From: Paenarthrobacter nitroguajacolicus
GTDB taxonomy: Bacteria; Actinomycetota; Actinomycetes; Actinomycetales; Micrococcaceae
Assembly (NCBI RefSeq): GCF_029952445.1
Contig: NZ_JAQPPK010000002.1
Coordinates: 186,001-250,000, forward strand
Reading direction: 5' to 3'
DNA: 64,000 nt
Shown here piece after piece: positions 34,690-43,436 of this stretch. How positions within the stretch are numbered: position 1 is the stretch's first letter; each line of letters begins with the position of its first letter. A model generated the notes under the pieces. The model worked only from the letters and a program-made list of their open reading frames with translations. It was not told the origin of the DNA and made no database searches. Both the position numbers and the translations under genes were made by a program.

Positions 34690-35388
34690 ATGAAGATAGA
34701 GATCTGGTCAGACGTCGCATGCCCGTGGTGCTACATCGGCAAGCGCCGTTTGGAGACCGCCCTGGCGCAGTTCCCCCACCGCGACTCCGTGGACATCCAG
34801 TGGAAGAGCTACCAGCTGGACCCGTCTGTTCCCGAGCACTATGACGGAACGGAACTGGACTACCTCAGCAAGCGCAAGGGCATGGCTCCGGAGCAGGTCA
34901 AGCAGATGTTCGCGCACGTCACGGAGACCGCCAAGGGCGAAGGCCTGGACTACCACTTCGACAAGGTGGTGGTGGCCAACAGCTTCACTGCGCACCGCCT
35001 CATCCACCTGGCCGGCACCCATGACAAGCAGGATGTTGCCAAGGAAAAGCTGCTCAGCGACCACTTTGAGCACGGCAAGGACATCGGAAGCCGGGAATAC
35101 CTCACGGAACTCGGCGCTGCCCTGGAGCTTCCGGCCAGCGAGGTGCAGGAGCTCTTCACCACGGACAAGTTCACCGAAGAAGTGAACCTGGACATCAACG
35201 AGGCGCGCGCCATCGGTGTCACCGGCGTTCCGTTCTTCGTCATCGACCGCAAGTACGGCATCTCGGGTGCCCAGCCCGCCGAGCTCTTCAGCCAGGCGCT
35301 GAACCAGGCGTGGCAGGAAGCCAACCCGCTGATCCCGGTGGGTGCCTCCGACGCCGAGGCCTGCGGCCCTGACGGCTGCGCCGTTTAG
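34690..35388 (+). CDS. DsbA family oxidoreductase, FrnE-like
   Basis: A 232-residue thioredoxin-fold protein of the FrnE/DsbA subgroup. The active-site motif CPWC is in WSDVACPWCYIGKRRLE near residue 11, with the cis-proline in TGVPFFVIDRKYGISGAQP near 178. There is no signal peptide, so it is cytoplasmic. The start at 34690 gives the canonical MKIEIWSDVACPWC beginning; the in-frame ATG at 34630 adds a poor leader. Confidence 0.9.
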   Translation: MKIEIWSDVACPWCYIGKRRLETALAQFPHRDSVDIQWKSYQLDPSVPEHYDGTELDYLSKRKGMAPEQVKQMFAHVTETAKGEGLDYHFDKVVVANSFTAHRLIHLAGTHDKQDVAKEKLLSDHFEHGKDIGSREYLTELGAALELPASEVQELFTTDKFTEEVNLDINEARAIGVTGVPFFVIDRKYGISGAQPAELFSQALNQAWQEANPLIPVGASDAEACGPDGCAV

Positions 35389-35421
35389 CCAGCCACCCGC
35401 CGTCGTACATTACCCAAGTAA

Positions 35422-35469
35422 GTAACAGCAAACGTCGCAATGAGCGCTCATTGCGACGTTTGCTGTTAC
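35422..35469. repeat. Perfect 48-bp palindrome between convergent genes
   Basis: The left arm (35422-35445, starting GTAACAGCAAACGTCGCA and ending GAGC) is the exact reverse complement of the right arm (35446-35469), with no spacer and no mismatch. It lies between the convergent FrnE-like and arabinofuranosidase genes, so it could end transcription from both sides, though no T-run follows. A dispersed palindromic repeat is another reading. Confidence 0.85.
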
Positions 35470-35485
35470 ACAGTTGGGAACGGCG

Positions 35486-37024
35486 TTAGGCTTTCGCCAC
35501 TTCAAGCTCGACGACGGCCCAGGACAGGGCGGGCAGCGTCAGGCGTAGCTCCGAACCAGTCGCCTTCACGCCTTCCAGCGGCTTGAGCGCCACCCGTCCA
35601 GGCTGGTCCTGGCTGTTGATGCTGAAGCGGTCGCCGCCGTCGGGAATCTCCAGGACTTCGGCGCGGACAACCTGCCGGGCGTCAAAACCGCGCAGGGCGG
35701 TCTCGACGTCGGCCGCCTCTTCCAGGCCGCGGTTCGCGAAGAACAAGGCGACCCGGCCTGTCTCCTCGTTCCACGTGGCGCTGACGTCCACCAGGTCGGT
35801 GTCCCCAAAACGGTCGTTTGAGTACTTGTCAGAGTCGACCGACAGCCGCAGAATCTGGCCCTTTGCGAGCTCCGCCATCCGCGCGAACGGGTGGAAAATG
35901 GTCTGCTTCCACGCCGGTCCGTTTTCCTCGGAAAGGATCGGTGCGATCACGTTGACCAGCTGTGCCTGGTTGGCGATCTTGACCCTGTCGCCGTGCCGGA
36001 GCAACGAGTTGAGCAAGGTCCCTACCACCACGGCGTCCGTCACGTTGTAGTGGTCTTCGATAACCCGCGGGTGCTCGCGCCACGGACCCTTGACGATGTT
36101 GCGCAGCTGGTCCTCGGTGTCCCGGCCGCGCTGGTACCAAACGTTCCACTCGTCGAAGGACAGGTTGATGTGCTTTTTGTGTTTGCCCTTGGCACGCACG
36201 GCATCGGCCGTGGCGATCACTGACTCGATGAAGAAATCGGTATCGACGGCGGAAGCCAGGAAGCTGCCGACGTCGCCTTCTTCTTCGAAGTAGTAGGCGT
36301 GCAGGGAAACGTAGTCCACCTCGTCATAGGTGTGCGTGAGGACAGTTTGCTCCCACTCGCCGAAGGTGGGCATCGCGGATTTTGAGCTGCCGCATGCCAC
36401 GAGTTCGATGGACGGATCCACGTAACGCATGGCCTTGGCGGCTTCCTGGGCCAGGCGGCCGTATTCGTCGGCCGTCTTGTGCCCGATCTGCCACGGCCCG
36501 TCCATCTCGTTGCCCAGGCACCAGAGTTTGATGTCGAACGGATCCTTGTGGCCGTTCTTGACGCGAAGGTCCGACCAGTAGGTGCCTCCCGGGTGGTTGG
36601 AGTACTCCACGATGGCGCGGGCTTCTTCCACTCCCTTGGTGCCCAGGTTGATGGCTTCCATGATTTCGGTGCCGGCCTGCCTGGACCAGTCGACGAATTC
36701 GTGCAGGCCGAAGGCGTTCGTCTCCACGGTGTGCCAGGCGCCGTCCAAGCGTCGGGGCCTGTTCTCACGGGGGCCGATGCCGTCTTCCCAGTTGTAGCCC
36801 GAGACGAAGTTGCCGCCCGGGTACCGGATGACAGTGGCGCCGAGTTCCTTGACCAGCTTGAGGACGTCCTGCCGGAAGCCGTTTTCGTCTGCTTCCGGGT
36901 GCCCGGGTTCGTAGATGCCGGTGTAGACGCAACGGCCCATGTGCTCCACGAAGGAGCCGAAGAGGCGGCGTGGTACTTCTCCAACCGTGAAGTCGCGGTC
37001 GAGGGTGATGCGTGCGCGGGACAT
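35486..37024 (-). CDS. GH51 alpha-N-arabinofuranosidase
   Basis: A 512-residue glycoside hydrolase family 51 enzyme. The acid/base Glu is in WCLGNEMDGPW near residue 170 and the nucleophile Glu in INLSFDEWNVWYQ near 292. The N-terminal sheet VGEVPRRLFGSFVEHMGRCVY and the C-terminal sandwich (ALSWAVVELEV) are complete. No signal peptide: it acts inside the cell on imported arabino-oligosaccharides, releasing L-arabinose. It is the last gene of the arabinoside operon, 51 nt after the permeases. Confidence 0.93.
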   Translation of the reverse strand: MSRARITLDRDFTVGEVPRRLFGSFVEHMGRCVYTGIYEPGHPEADENGFRQDVLKLVKELGATVIRYPGGNFVSGYNWEDGIGPRENRPRRLDGAWHTVETNAFGLHEFVDWSRQAGTEIMEAINLGTKGVEEARAIVEYSNHPGGTYWSDLRVKNGHKDPFDIKLWCLGNEMDGPWQIGHKTADEYGRLAQEAAKAMRYVDPSIELVACGSSKSAMPTFGEWEQTVLTHTYDEVDYVSLHAYYFEEEGDVGSFLASAVDTDFFIESVIATADAVRAKGKHKKHINLSFDEWNVWYQRGRDTEDQLRNIVKGPWREHPRVIEDHYNVTDAVVVGTLLNSLLRHGDRVKIANQAQLVNVIAPILSEENGPAWKQTIFHPFARMAELAKGQILRLSVDSDKYSNDRFGDTDLVDVSATWNEETGRVALFFANRGLEEAADVETALRGFDARQVVRAEVLEIPDGGDRFSINSQDQPGRVALKPLEGVKATGSELRLTLPALSWAVVELEVAKA

Positions 37025-37075
37025 GGATCTCCTTGGTTGTGTTTCAGGTCTGGTTCTGCGTAAAAAGCGGGCCGG

Positions 37076-37972
37076 TCAGGTGCCGGCGAGTCCCGTCGTC
37101 GAGATGCCCTTGATGATCTGGCGCTGGAAGAACAGGAAGACGACAATCAGCGGCAGCGCGGCCAGCAAAGCGGACGCCATGTTCTGCGCATACTGGACGC
37201 CATAGGCGCTCTTGATGGTCTGCAGGCCAACGGGAAGGGTCAGCAGGGAGTCGTCATTGGTGGAGATGAACGGCCACAGGAAGTTGTTCCACGCGCCGAT
37301 GAACACGAAGATCGCGACGGCGGCCAGGATAGGCCGGGACAACGGCAGGATGATCTGCATGAAGATCCGGAGCCGGCTGGCCCCGTCCATCACTGCCGCT
37401 TCCTCAAGTTCATGCGGGATCTGGTCGAAGAACCTCTTGAGGACAAACACCATGGCGGGGTGGATCACCTGCGGAAGGATGATGGCCCACGGGGTATCGA
37501 TCATTTTGAACGCGAGCATTTGGTAGAAGAGCGGAATCATGAGCACCGGTGGCGGCACAATGATGCTGGCGATGATGGCTATCATCAGCACCTTCTTGCC
37601 CTTGAACTCGATCCTGGACAGTGCATAGGCGATGAAGGCGGAGATCACCAGCGTGATGAGGGTAATTGCCGCGGACGTGTAGAGCGAGTTCCACGTCCAG
37701 AGCGGGATGTTGCCCGCTTGGAACACGTTGACGAAAGCATCGAACGTAAAGCCCGACGGCGGGAACCAGCTGACCTTCGACGCCGAGGCATCCGCTTCGG
37801 ACTTGAAGGCGGTGACCGTCGCCCAGGCGAAGGGAACCAGCCAAAGGACGGCGAGTACCGCGGCGACCACGACGGCGGCGATCTTGCCGGCGCTCAGCTT
37901 CTTGCGCGGTTGGCGGATGGCTTGTCCGGAATCGCTGCGCGGGATGGAACGGGTGAGTGTTGTATTTGCCAT
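37076..37972 (-). CDS. ABC arabinoside transporter permease (AraQ/MalG type)
   Basis: A 298-residue permease with six membrane segments. The EAA loop reads LEEAAVMDGASRLRIFMQI, and the end is RQIIKGISTTGLAGT. It is 2 nt after the other permease and before the GH51 gene. The substrate is inferred to be arabino-oligosaccharide from the neighbouring enzyme. Confidence 0.9.
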   Translation of the reverse strand: MANTTLTRSIPRSDSGQAIRQPRKKLSAGKIAAVVVAAVLAVLWLVPFAWATVTAFKSEADASASKVSWFPPSGFTFDAFVNVFQAGNIPLWTWNSLYTSAAITLITLVISAFIAYALSRIEFKGKKVLMIAIIASIIVPPPVLMIPLFYQMLAFKMIDTPWAIILPQVIHPAMVFVLKRFFDQIPHELEEAAVMDGASRLRIFMQIILPLSRPILAAVAIFVFIGAWNNFLWPFISTNDDSLLTLPVGLQTIKSAYGVQYAQNMASALLAALPLIVVFLFFQRQIIKGISTTGLAGT

Positions 37973-37974
37973 GG

Positions 37975-38922
37975 CTATGCGCTCCTGCGGCGGGTGATGA
38001 CGAACTGCAGGGCAGAAACCACCACGATCAGTCCGAAGAAGATGTAGGAGATGGCTGCGGAGTATCCCAGCCGGTATCCGGTAAACCCGGTTTCGAAGAT
38101 GTACTGGACCACGGGTCGGGTGGACCCGCCCGGACCGCCGGAGGTCATCTGGTAGATCTGGTCAAAGACCTTCAGGGAAGCAAGGATCTGCAGCAGCACG
38201 ATCATCACCGTGGTGGGGGTGAGCTGGGGCAGCGTGATGGAGAAGAACTGCCGCCAAGCTCCAGCACCATCCAGCGACGCCGCTTCATAGTGTTGCACTG
38301 GGATGTTTTGCATCGCTGCCAGGTAGAGGAGGAAGTTGAACCCGACCGTCCACCAGAGCGTGGCTATGACGATCGACCACATGGCCACGTTGGGATCGTT
38401 GAGCCAACCGACTTTCGGGATTCCGAACTTGGACAGGAAATCGTTGATCAGGCCAAGCTGCGGGTTGTACATCCAGACGAAAAACAGGGAGACAACCGTG
38501 GAGGCCAGCAGGAACGGGGCAAAGTAGGAAAGCCGCCAGAGCCACTGGGCAGGCAGGCCTATATTCAACAGCGCGGCCATCACCAAAGCGACCACCACCA
38601 GCGGAACCGTGCTGATGACCGTGAAGTAGACGGTATTGCCCAGGGAACGCCACATCCCGGCATCGGCAAAGGCCTCGGAGTAGTTGGCAAAACCGATGAG
38701 GGCGTCATTGGCGCCTGTCAGGGATTTGCCCGTGAGGCTCATGTAGAAGCCATACAGAATGGGCCATACGAGGAATACCAAAAAGAACACGAGGAATGGG
38801 GCGGCGAATGCCCAACCGCTTACGTTGTTCCTGCTTGTGCGCAGGGAGGGCCCGGGCTTTAGGCCGGGGGCTGGTGTTGTCCGTGCTTGGCGGGTCTGCC
38901 GGGACACTGTAGAGGAACTCAT
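37975..38922 (-). CDS. ABC arabinoside transporter permease (AraP/MalF type)
   Basis: A 315-residue permease. About 30 hydrophilic residues precede the first helix (GWAFAAPFLVFFLVFLVWPI). The EAA loop region is YEAASLDGAGAWRQFFSITLP. It follows the binding-protein gene by 36 nt. Confidence 0.9.
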   Translation of the reverse strand: MSSSTVSRQTRQARTTPAPGLKPGPSLRTSRNNVSGWAFAAPFLVFFLVFLVWPILYGFYMSLTGKSLTGANDALIGFANYSEAFADAGMWRSLGNTVYFTVISTVPLVVVALVMAALLNIGLPAQWLWRLSYFAPFLLASTVVSLFFVWMYNPQLGLINDFLSKFGIPKVGWLNDPNVAMWSIVIATLWWTVGFNFLLYLAAMQNIPVQHYEAASLDGAGAWRQFFSITLPQLTPTTVMIVLLQILASLKVFDQIYQMTSGGPGGSTRPVVQYIFETGFTGYRLGYSAAISYIFFGLIVVVSALQFVITRRRSA

Positions 38923-38958
38923 GAAGGACTCCTTTGTCGCTCGGTGTGCTGATGCCGG

Positions 38959-40293
38959 TCAGACCGGGTTGGGCCGGGATAGAAGGTCGTTGGTGCGGGC
39001 CACGAAGCCGTCCCACCCGTCCGCTGCCTTGCTGCGCCCCAGAAGGACGTTCTGGATGTACTCGGCGAAATAGTTCTGCCAGTCCGAGCCGGATCCGCTG
39101 AACCAGGCGTCGGGATCGTAAGAGATAATGTCCGCCGCGTTGGCGTAGTGGACTTGCGGGGTCAGCTCCTTATAGGCCTGTGATTGCACCACGGGCTGGT
39201 ACGCCGGGATGTGGCCTGCCTCTGCCCACGACAACGAACCCTTGAGGATGTCGCTGACGAACTTGTAGGCGTCCTTGCGCTTTTCCTCATCGACAGCGAG
39301 CTGCCGCGGAAGGACGAACGAGTGCGAATCGGCGTAGGAAGCTGGCGTCCCGTACAGGGTGGGAATGGTGAGCGCATCAACGGGCAGCTTTGCCTTCTTC
39401 ATGGTGGGCAGTTCCCAGCCGCCGCTGAAAAGCATTCCCGAGTCGCCCCGGACGAACTCGGCGATGCCGGTGTTGATGTCGTTGCCTTTGGCGGCGATGG
39501 TGTCGTCAAAGAGGGTTGCCATGAACTCCAGAGACTCTACGGCGGCGTCCCGGTCGGCCTGCATGGGTTGGCCGGGAGTGAGGACGATTTCCGCCCCGTG
39601 CTGCTTGTAGAGCGTGTAAAACAGTCGCCACATCTGTGAGCCGAGGTTCAAGTAGCCGAAGGACAGGCCGTGGGACTTGGTGACCTTTTGCATTTCCAGC
39701 GCCATAGCCTTGAACTCGGCCGGGGTGCTGACCTCCCCCAACTGGCCGTTGCTTTCCAACAAGCCGGCTTTACCCGCTATGTCCGTGTTGTAGAACATGA
39801 TGAATGGGTGGGAGTCCAAGGCCAGGGAAAACACTTTTCCGTCCTGCTGGCTCTTTTCCCAGATACGCGGGGCGAAGTTCTCCGGCGTGATGCCGTTTTC
39901 CGCCAGGAGTTTCAGGTCCCAGGGCTCAATGAGGCCACCCGGGGCATAGCCGGGAACGCGGCTTGCGTGCATGATGGCGACCTCGGGCGGCCGGCCACCC
40001 GCAGATGCCATCGCCAGCTTTGTGTAGTACGGCGCACCCCAGGCCAACACCGTGGGGTGGACTTTGAAGCCAGGATTACCGTTGTTGGCGTTGGCGATCA
40101 TGGCCTGCATTTTGGTGCCGTCACCTCCGGAGAGGAGATGCCAGAAGTTGATGGTCGGCACCGCCGCGGCTCCGGCTGATCCGCCACATCCCGTGAGGCT
40201 CGTGGCCAAAAGCCCACCGCCAAGCAGCGCCGAGCCTGCCAATAACTGTCTCCGGGACAAATTTTTCCCGGTCAAAGATTCAAACTGCTTCAC
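38959..40293 (-). CDS. ABC arabinoside-binding lipoprotein
   Basis: A 444-residue solute-binding protein. The signal has LSRRQLLAGSALLGGGLL and the lipobox ATSLTGCGG (Cys near residue 36), Tat-like. GTG start at 40293 with AGGAG about 7 nt upstream. The mature part has the family 1 binding-protein fold (INFWHLLSGGDGTKMQAMIA). First structural gene of the arabinoside operon, downstream of a LacI-type regulator. Confidence 0.88.
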   Translation of the reverse strand: MKQFESLTGKNLSRRQLLAGSALLGGGLLATSLTGCGGSAGAAAVPTINFWHLLSGGDGTKMQAMIANANNGNPGFKVHPTVLAWGAPYYTKLAMASAGGRPPEVAIMHASRVPGYAPGGLIEPWDLKLLAENGITPENFAPRIWEKSQQDGKVFSLALDSHPFIMFYNTDIAGKAGLLESNGQLGEVSTPAEFKAMALEMQKVTKSHGLSFGYLNLGSQMWRLFYTLYKQHGAEIVLTPGQPMQADRDAAVESLEFMATLFDDTIAAKGNDINTGIAEFVRGDSGMLFSGGWELPTMKKAKLPVDALTIPTLYGTPASYADSHSFVLPRQLAVDEEKRKDAYKFVSDILKGSLSWAEAGHIPAYQPVVQSQAYKELTPQVHYANAADIISYDPDAWFSGSGSDWQNYFAEYIQNVLLGRSKAADGWDGFVARTNDLLSRPNPV

Positions 40294-40406
40294 CCGTCAC
40301 TCCTTTGGAAGGGTCCGCTGAAAGGAAACACACTGCTGCACTGAAGTCCGGCTCCGGTACGTCTCCTCGCGTGGGTAAAAGGTGGCCCCGGGGTGACGCA
40401 GCTCTC

Positions 40407-40460
40407 ACATTACATCGTTGTAATGGACTGGGCAAGAGAAATTGTTAGCGCGAACAATTT
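40407..40460 (-). promoter_or_regulatory. Promoter with two palindromic LacI-type operators, arabinoside operon
   Basis: On the minus strand TTGCCC (plus-strand 40430-40435), a 17-nt spacer and TAATGT (40407-40412) form a promoter. ATTACATCGTTGTAAT at 40409-40424 (14 of 16 symmetric) overlaps the -10 and spacer. A second 22-bp palindrome at 40439-40460 (20 of 22 symmetric, core TTGTTAGCGCGAACAA) sits upstream of -35. Two unlike operators suggest two regulators, for example the adjacent LacI protein plus another LacI-family member. Confidence 0.65.
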
Positions 40461-40475
40461 TACTTTCAGGCAGCC

Positions 40476-41492
40476 TTATCGGCTGCTGCCCCGTTCCTCG
40501 ATGGTGTAAGGAACGGAGACGACGCGCTGCGGATGGCTCCTGTCCGCCATCCGCTCGATGAGCAGGCGCAGGGCCTCCGCGGCAATTGCACGCTTGTCAA
40601 AGGACACCGTGCTGAGCGAAGGCACCGCGAACCGGCCATCGGCGATGTCGTCAAAGCCCGCTACGGCGATGTCATCGGGCACCCGGATCCCGCGCTTCCA
40701 GAGCGCATTGAGGGCACCCAGGGCCATCGAGTCCGTGAAGCAAAAGAGTGCCTCGGGAACGGGGTGGGAGTCGAGATATTGCATCAAGGAATCCGCCGCG
40801 GACCCCGGGGTCCATTCTTCGCAGGCGATCATCAAGGTTTCGTCCCGGGGAATGCCCAGTGACTGCAAAGCGGCCTCGTACCCCTGTGTCCGTTGGATCG
40901 CAGTCGCCGACTGCCTTCCCCTGTTGATGCCAAGCACCGCGATACGTCGCCGCCCGGGCCGGGCCAGGGCCAAGGTCATGTCCCTCGCCGCAGCGAAGCT
41001 GTCCACATAGACGCGGTCGGCCAACTCCTGCGACACCTCCCCCAGGAGGACGACGGGCGGCAAGGCCACACCCACCCTCACAGCGCTCTCGTTGAGTACC
41101 ACCGGGTTGAGAATCAATCCGTCGATCAGGTTGGCCCGGGCACGCGTCATCAGCTCCTGTTCGCGATGCGGATCGGAGCCCGTTTCCTCGATCTGCACAC
41201 TCCAACCCTGCGCGTGGGCAACCTCAACAACGCACTGCGCTATCTCCGCGGAGAACGGAGTGCCAAGGTTCGGCAACGCCAGTCCAATGACACCCGAGCG
41301 CCCATTGCGAAGTCCCCGCGCCGAGAGGTTCGGGACGTAGTCCAACTCCTGCATGGCCTGCTCAACCCTGAGCCGCGTAGGTCCGCTCACCGGCACGATT
41401 CCATTCATGACGTTGGAGACCGTTTTGGGTGAGACCCCCGCGCGGCGCGCTACGTCCTTGACCGTTGCGCGCAAGACGCCCCCTTGCTGCAT
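40476..41492 (-). CDS. LacI family transcriptional regulator of the arabinoside operon
   Basis: A 338-residue LacI/GalR repressor. The helix-turn-helix is VKDVARRAGVSPKTVSNVMNG near residue 11 and the hinge includes LSARGLRNGRSGVIGLALPN. The effector domain has EALFCFTDSMALGALNALWK and DIAVAGFDDIADGRFAVPSL. Encoded on the same strand upstream of the transporter, and divergent from a TetR gene. The inferred ligand is arabinose or an arabinoside. Confidence 0.9.
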   Translation of the reverse strand: MQQGGVLRATVKDVARRAGVSPKTVSNVMNGIVPVSGPTRLRVEQAMQELDYVPNLSARGLRNGRSGVIGLALPNLGTPFSAEIAQCVVEVAHAQGWSVQIEETGSDPHREQELMTRARANLIDGLILNPVVLNESAVRVGVALPPVVLLGEVSQELADRVYVDSFAAARDMTLALARPGRRRIAVLGINRGRQSATAIQRTQGYEAALQSLGIPRDETLMIACEEWTPGSAADSLMQYLDSHPVPEALFCFTDSMALGALNALWKRGIRVPDDIAVAGFDDIADGRFAVPSLSTVSFDKRAIAAEALRLLIERMADRSHPQRVVSVPYTIEERGSSR

Positions 41493-41596
41493 TTTTCCGG
41501 TTATCTGGTGTCCCGGTTTTCCACGATGTTACCGCCCGGTTGGGTGCCAGCCGCGCCGGGAGTCGGTTTGCTGACAGATCGCTGTAAAGTGTCTAT

Positions 41597-42283
41597 ATGC
41601 CCAGGATCACGGCTGCTACGAACGCTGCCCAACGTGCCGAGACCCAGCGTCGGATACTCACGGCGTTTGGTGAGCTCCTCTTCACCCATGGCCTTCCGGG
41701 GTTGACCATGACCGACGTTGCACGGCACGCCGGCGTTGGCCGGACCGCCGTCTACAACTATTACGCTGACATGGAACAGCTGCTCATCGCGTACGCCCTT
41801 GATGAGACTGAACGCTTCATCGTGGACCTCCGGGACTCGCTGGCCGCGCTTGAAAACCCGGTGGATCGCCTGGCACTCTACGTCCGTGCCCAGGTGGAGG
41901 ACCTCAGCCGCCGCCATCTGCCGCCGGGCCCGGCGATGGCTGCCGTCCTCTCCCCGGGGTCCTTCGCCAAGCTCGCGGACCACGTGGGCGACCTCAACGC
42001 CCTGCTCCAGGACATCCTCCAGGATGGTGTACAGCAGGGCTACCTTCCGGACATCGACGTCGCCCAGCTCGCGCGGCTTATCCACGGCACGCTGTCCGCC
42101 AGCGCCGCGCGACGCAACCGGACGCCCGACGGCGAGACTCCCCCACCGGCCCCGGCCTCCGACGTCGAGGTTCTGACCGCGCAAACGGTGCGGTTCATCC
42201 AGCTCGGCTCGGGTGCCCGCTTCGATGACAACGGCAAGCCCGTTCGCCTGGACGCTCCGGCGCGGGACGCATTGGCAAGCTGA
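41597..42283 (+). CDS. TetR family transcriptional regulator
   Basis: A 228-residue regulator. The N-terminal HTH (residues 13-60) reads ILTAFGELLFTHGLPGLTMT then VARHAGVGRTAVYNYYADME. The C-terminal ligand domain is helical, and the tail (from about 175) is Pro-rich and probably flexible. It lies 104 bp from the divergent LacI gene. No strong ribosome-binding site is seen in front of the ATG (GTAAAGTGTCTATATG), so the start is fairly but not fully sure. Target unknown. Confidence 0.85.
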   Translation: MPRITAATNAAQRAETQRRILTAFGELLFTHGLPGLTMTDVARHAGVGRTAVYNYYADMEQLLIAYALDETERFIVDLRDSLAALENPVDRLALYVRAQVEDLSRRHLPPGPAMAAVLSPGSFAKLADHVGDLNALLQDILQDGVQQGYLPDIDVAQLARLIHGTLSASAARRNRTPDGETPPPAPASDVEVLTAQTVRFIQLGSGARFDDNGKPVRLDAPARDALAS

Positions 42284-42285
42284 GC

Positions 42286-42999
42286 CTACTGCCCCGCAGG
42301 TCGAGTGGGGATGACTGGCCACTTGGAGTTGTCGGCGATGCGCAGTTCCTCACGCGGACATAGGAGCTTTCCGGGAGTTTGGTCCACCAACTGGGGATCC
42401 ACCAGTCCTTGGTAGCCCGGCGTGATGATGACGTCCACCGATTCGTCTTCCCGGTTGTCCTGGAAGTAGTCCGTACCGGCAAGGTTACGCTGGATGTTGA
42501 AAGCGGCCGCCTGGCCCTTGACTCCTGACACCACCACTCCAGTGCCTGAGTAGGAGGTGTCGCTGTTGCCAACCGACGCCACCTTGTAACCGCGCGCCGT
42601 GAGCTGGTCAGCCACCGTTGCGGCCAGCCCGCCGCGGGACGTGGCGTTGAGGACATTGAGTTGGACGTTAGCGTTGGGCACGTAGTCGAACGTGCCTGAA
42701 GGACAGAGGCTGGCTGGTGCCTTGCTGGCAATCGCCGTGGGGACTTTGATGACGCCGTTCATGACAGCCCAGGCGCCTACTGCACCGGCAGTAATAACCC
42801 CGAGCAGCAGCACCAGCACAATCCCGTGGAACAGCCTGCGCCCGAAACTGCCCCGCCGGACGGGAGCGTCATCGGCAAAAGTTGCACGGAGTTCCGGTCC
42901 CGTCACCACGTGGTGGCCGTGGAGCTGCGTCACATCCTTGGGACGCTTACGTTTTTTTGGCCGGGCGGTGTCCTGCTCCGGACCGGACTGCCTAGCCAT
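42286..42999 (-). CDS. LytR C-terminal domain protein, membrane anchored
   Basis: A 237-residue protein. The cytoplasmic N-terminus is basic (RPKKRKRPKDVTQLHGHH), followed by one transmembrane helix with LVLLLGVITAGAVGAWAVM near residue 75. The extracytoplasmic LytR_C domain includes NVQLNVLNATSRGGLAATVA and VDVIITPGYQGLV. I chose the ATG at 42999, overlapping the preceding gene by 8 bases. Standalone LytR_C proteins are common in actinobacteria and are thought to act at the cell envelope; the exact role is unknown. Confidence 0.8.
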   Translation of the reverse strand: MARQSGPEQDTARPKKRKRPKDVTQLHGHHVVTGPELRATFADDAPVRRGSFGRRLFHGIVLVLLLGVITAGAVGAWAVMNGVIKVPTAIASKAPASLCPSGTFDYVPNANVQLNVLNATSRGGLAATVADQLTARGYKVASVGNSDTSYSGTGVVVSGVKGQAAAFNIQRNLAGTDYFQDNREDESVDVIITPGYQGLVDPQLVDQTPGKLLCPREELRIADNSKWPVIPTRPAGQ

Positions 43000-43291
43000 C
43001 GATGACCAATACACGAGCGTGAATGGCCGTCCTCTGGTGCAGGGCTGTGCGGACTGCCCGGTGAAGGCCGTCCTCGAGGTACATCACGCCCTGGTACTGG
43101 ACGACGTGCGGGAACAGATCTCCAAAGAACGTGGAGTCTTCAGCCAGCAATGCCTCCAAGTCCAGGGTCCGCTTGGTGGTGACCAGATCATCCAGGCGGA
43201 CGGGACGCGGGGGCAGGGCCGCCCAGTCCCGCGGCGCGGAGTATCCATGGTCAGGGTACGGGCGTCCCTCGCCCACTGCTTTGAAGATCAC
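42992..43291 (-). CDS. Small conserved actinobacterial protein (VapB-like in some annotations)
   Basis: A 99-residue protein, GTG start. It reads MIFKAVGEGRPYPDHGYS, then a VRLDDLVTTKRTLDLEALL block and a C-terminal YQGVMYLEDGLHRAVRTAL. I recall similar actinobacterial proteins being labelled VapB-type antitoxins, but no toxin gene is adjacent, and the DGLHR segment looks more like a ParB/sulfiredoxin-type loop. It overlaps the LytR_C gene, implying coupled translation. Function unknown. Confidence 0.6.
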   Translation of the reverse strand: MIFKAVGEGRPYPDHGYSAPRDWAALPPRPVRLDDLVTTKRTLDLEALLAEDSTFFGDLFPHVVQYQGVMYLEDGLHRAVRTALHQRTAIHARVLVIDG

Positions 43292-43436
43292 CCTGCAAGC
43301 CTATGGAAGAAGCCGCCCTAACGGAACTTGTGACCCGCAGCACAGGCAGGTTGTAGCCAAAAGGTGACTAACCGTCGTCGGGCGTCACAGTCGTCACAGC
43401 TGTGAGGGTTCCCGCAGGGACTGACAGAATAGGGGC

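Noticed and set aside
35422-35469. Classical rho-independent terminator
   Set aside because: The stem is perfect but there is no loop and no T-run on either side, so it is reported only as a palindrome.
42992-43291. Firm VapB antitoxin assignment
   Set aside because: No PIN-domain toxin gene is adjacent and the sequence has no clear DNA-binding motif, so only a conserved protein is reported.
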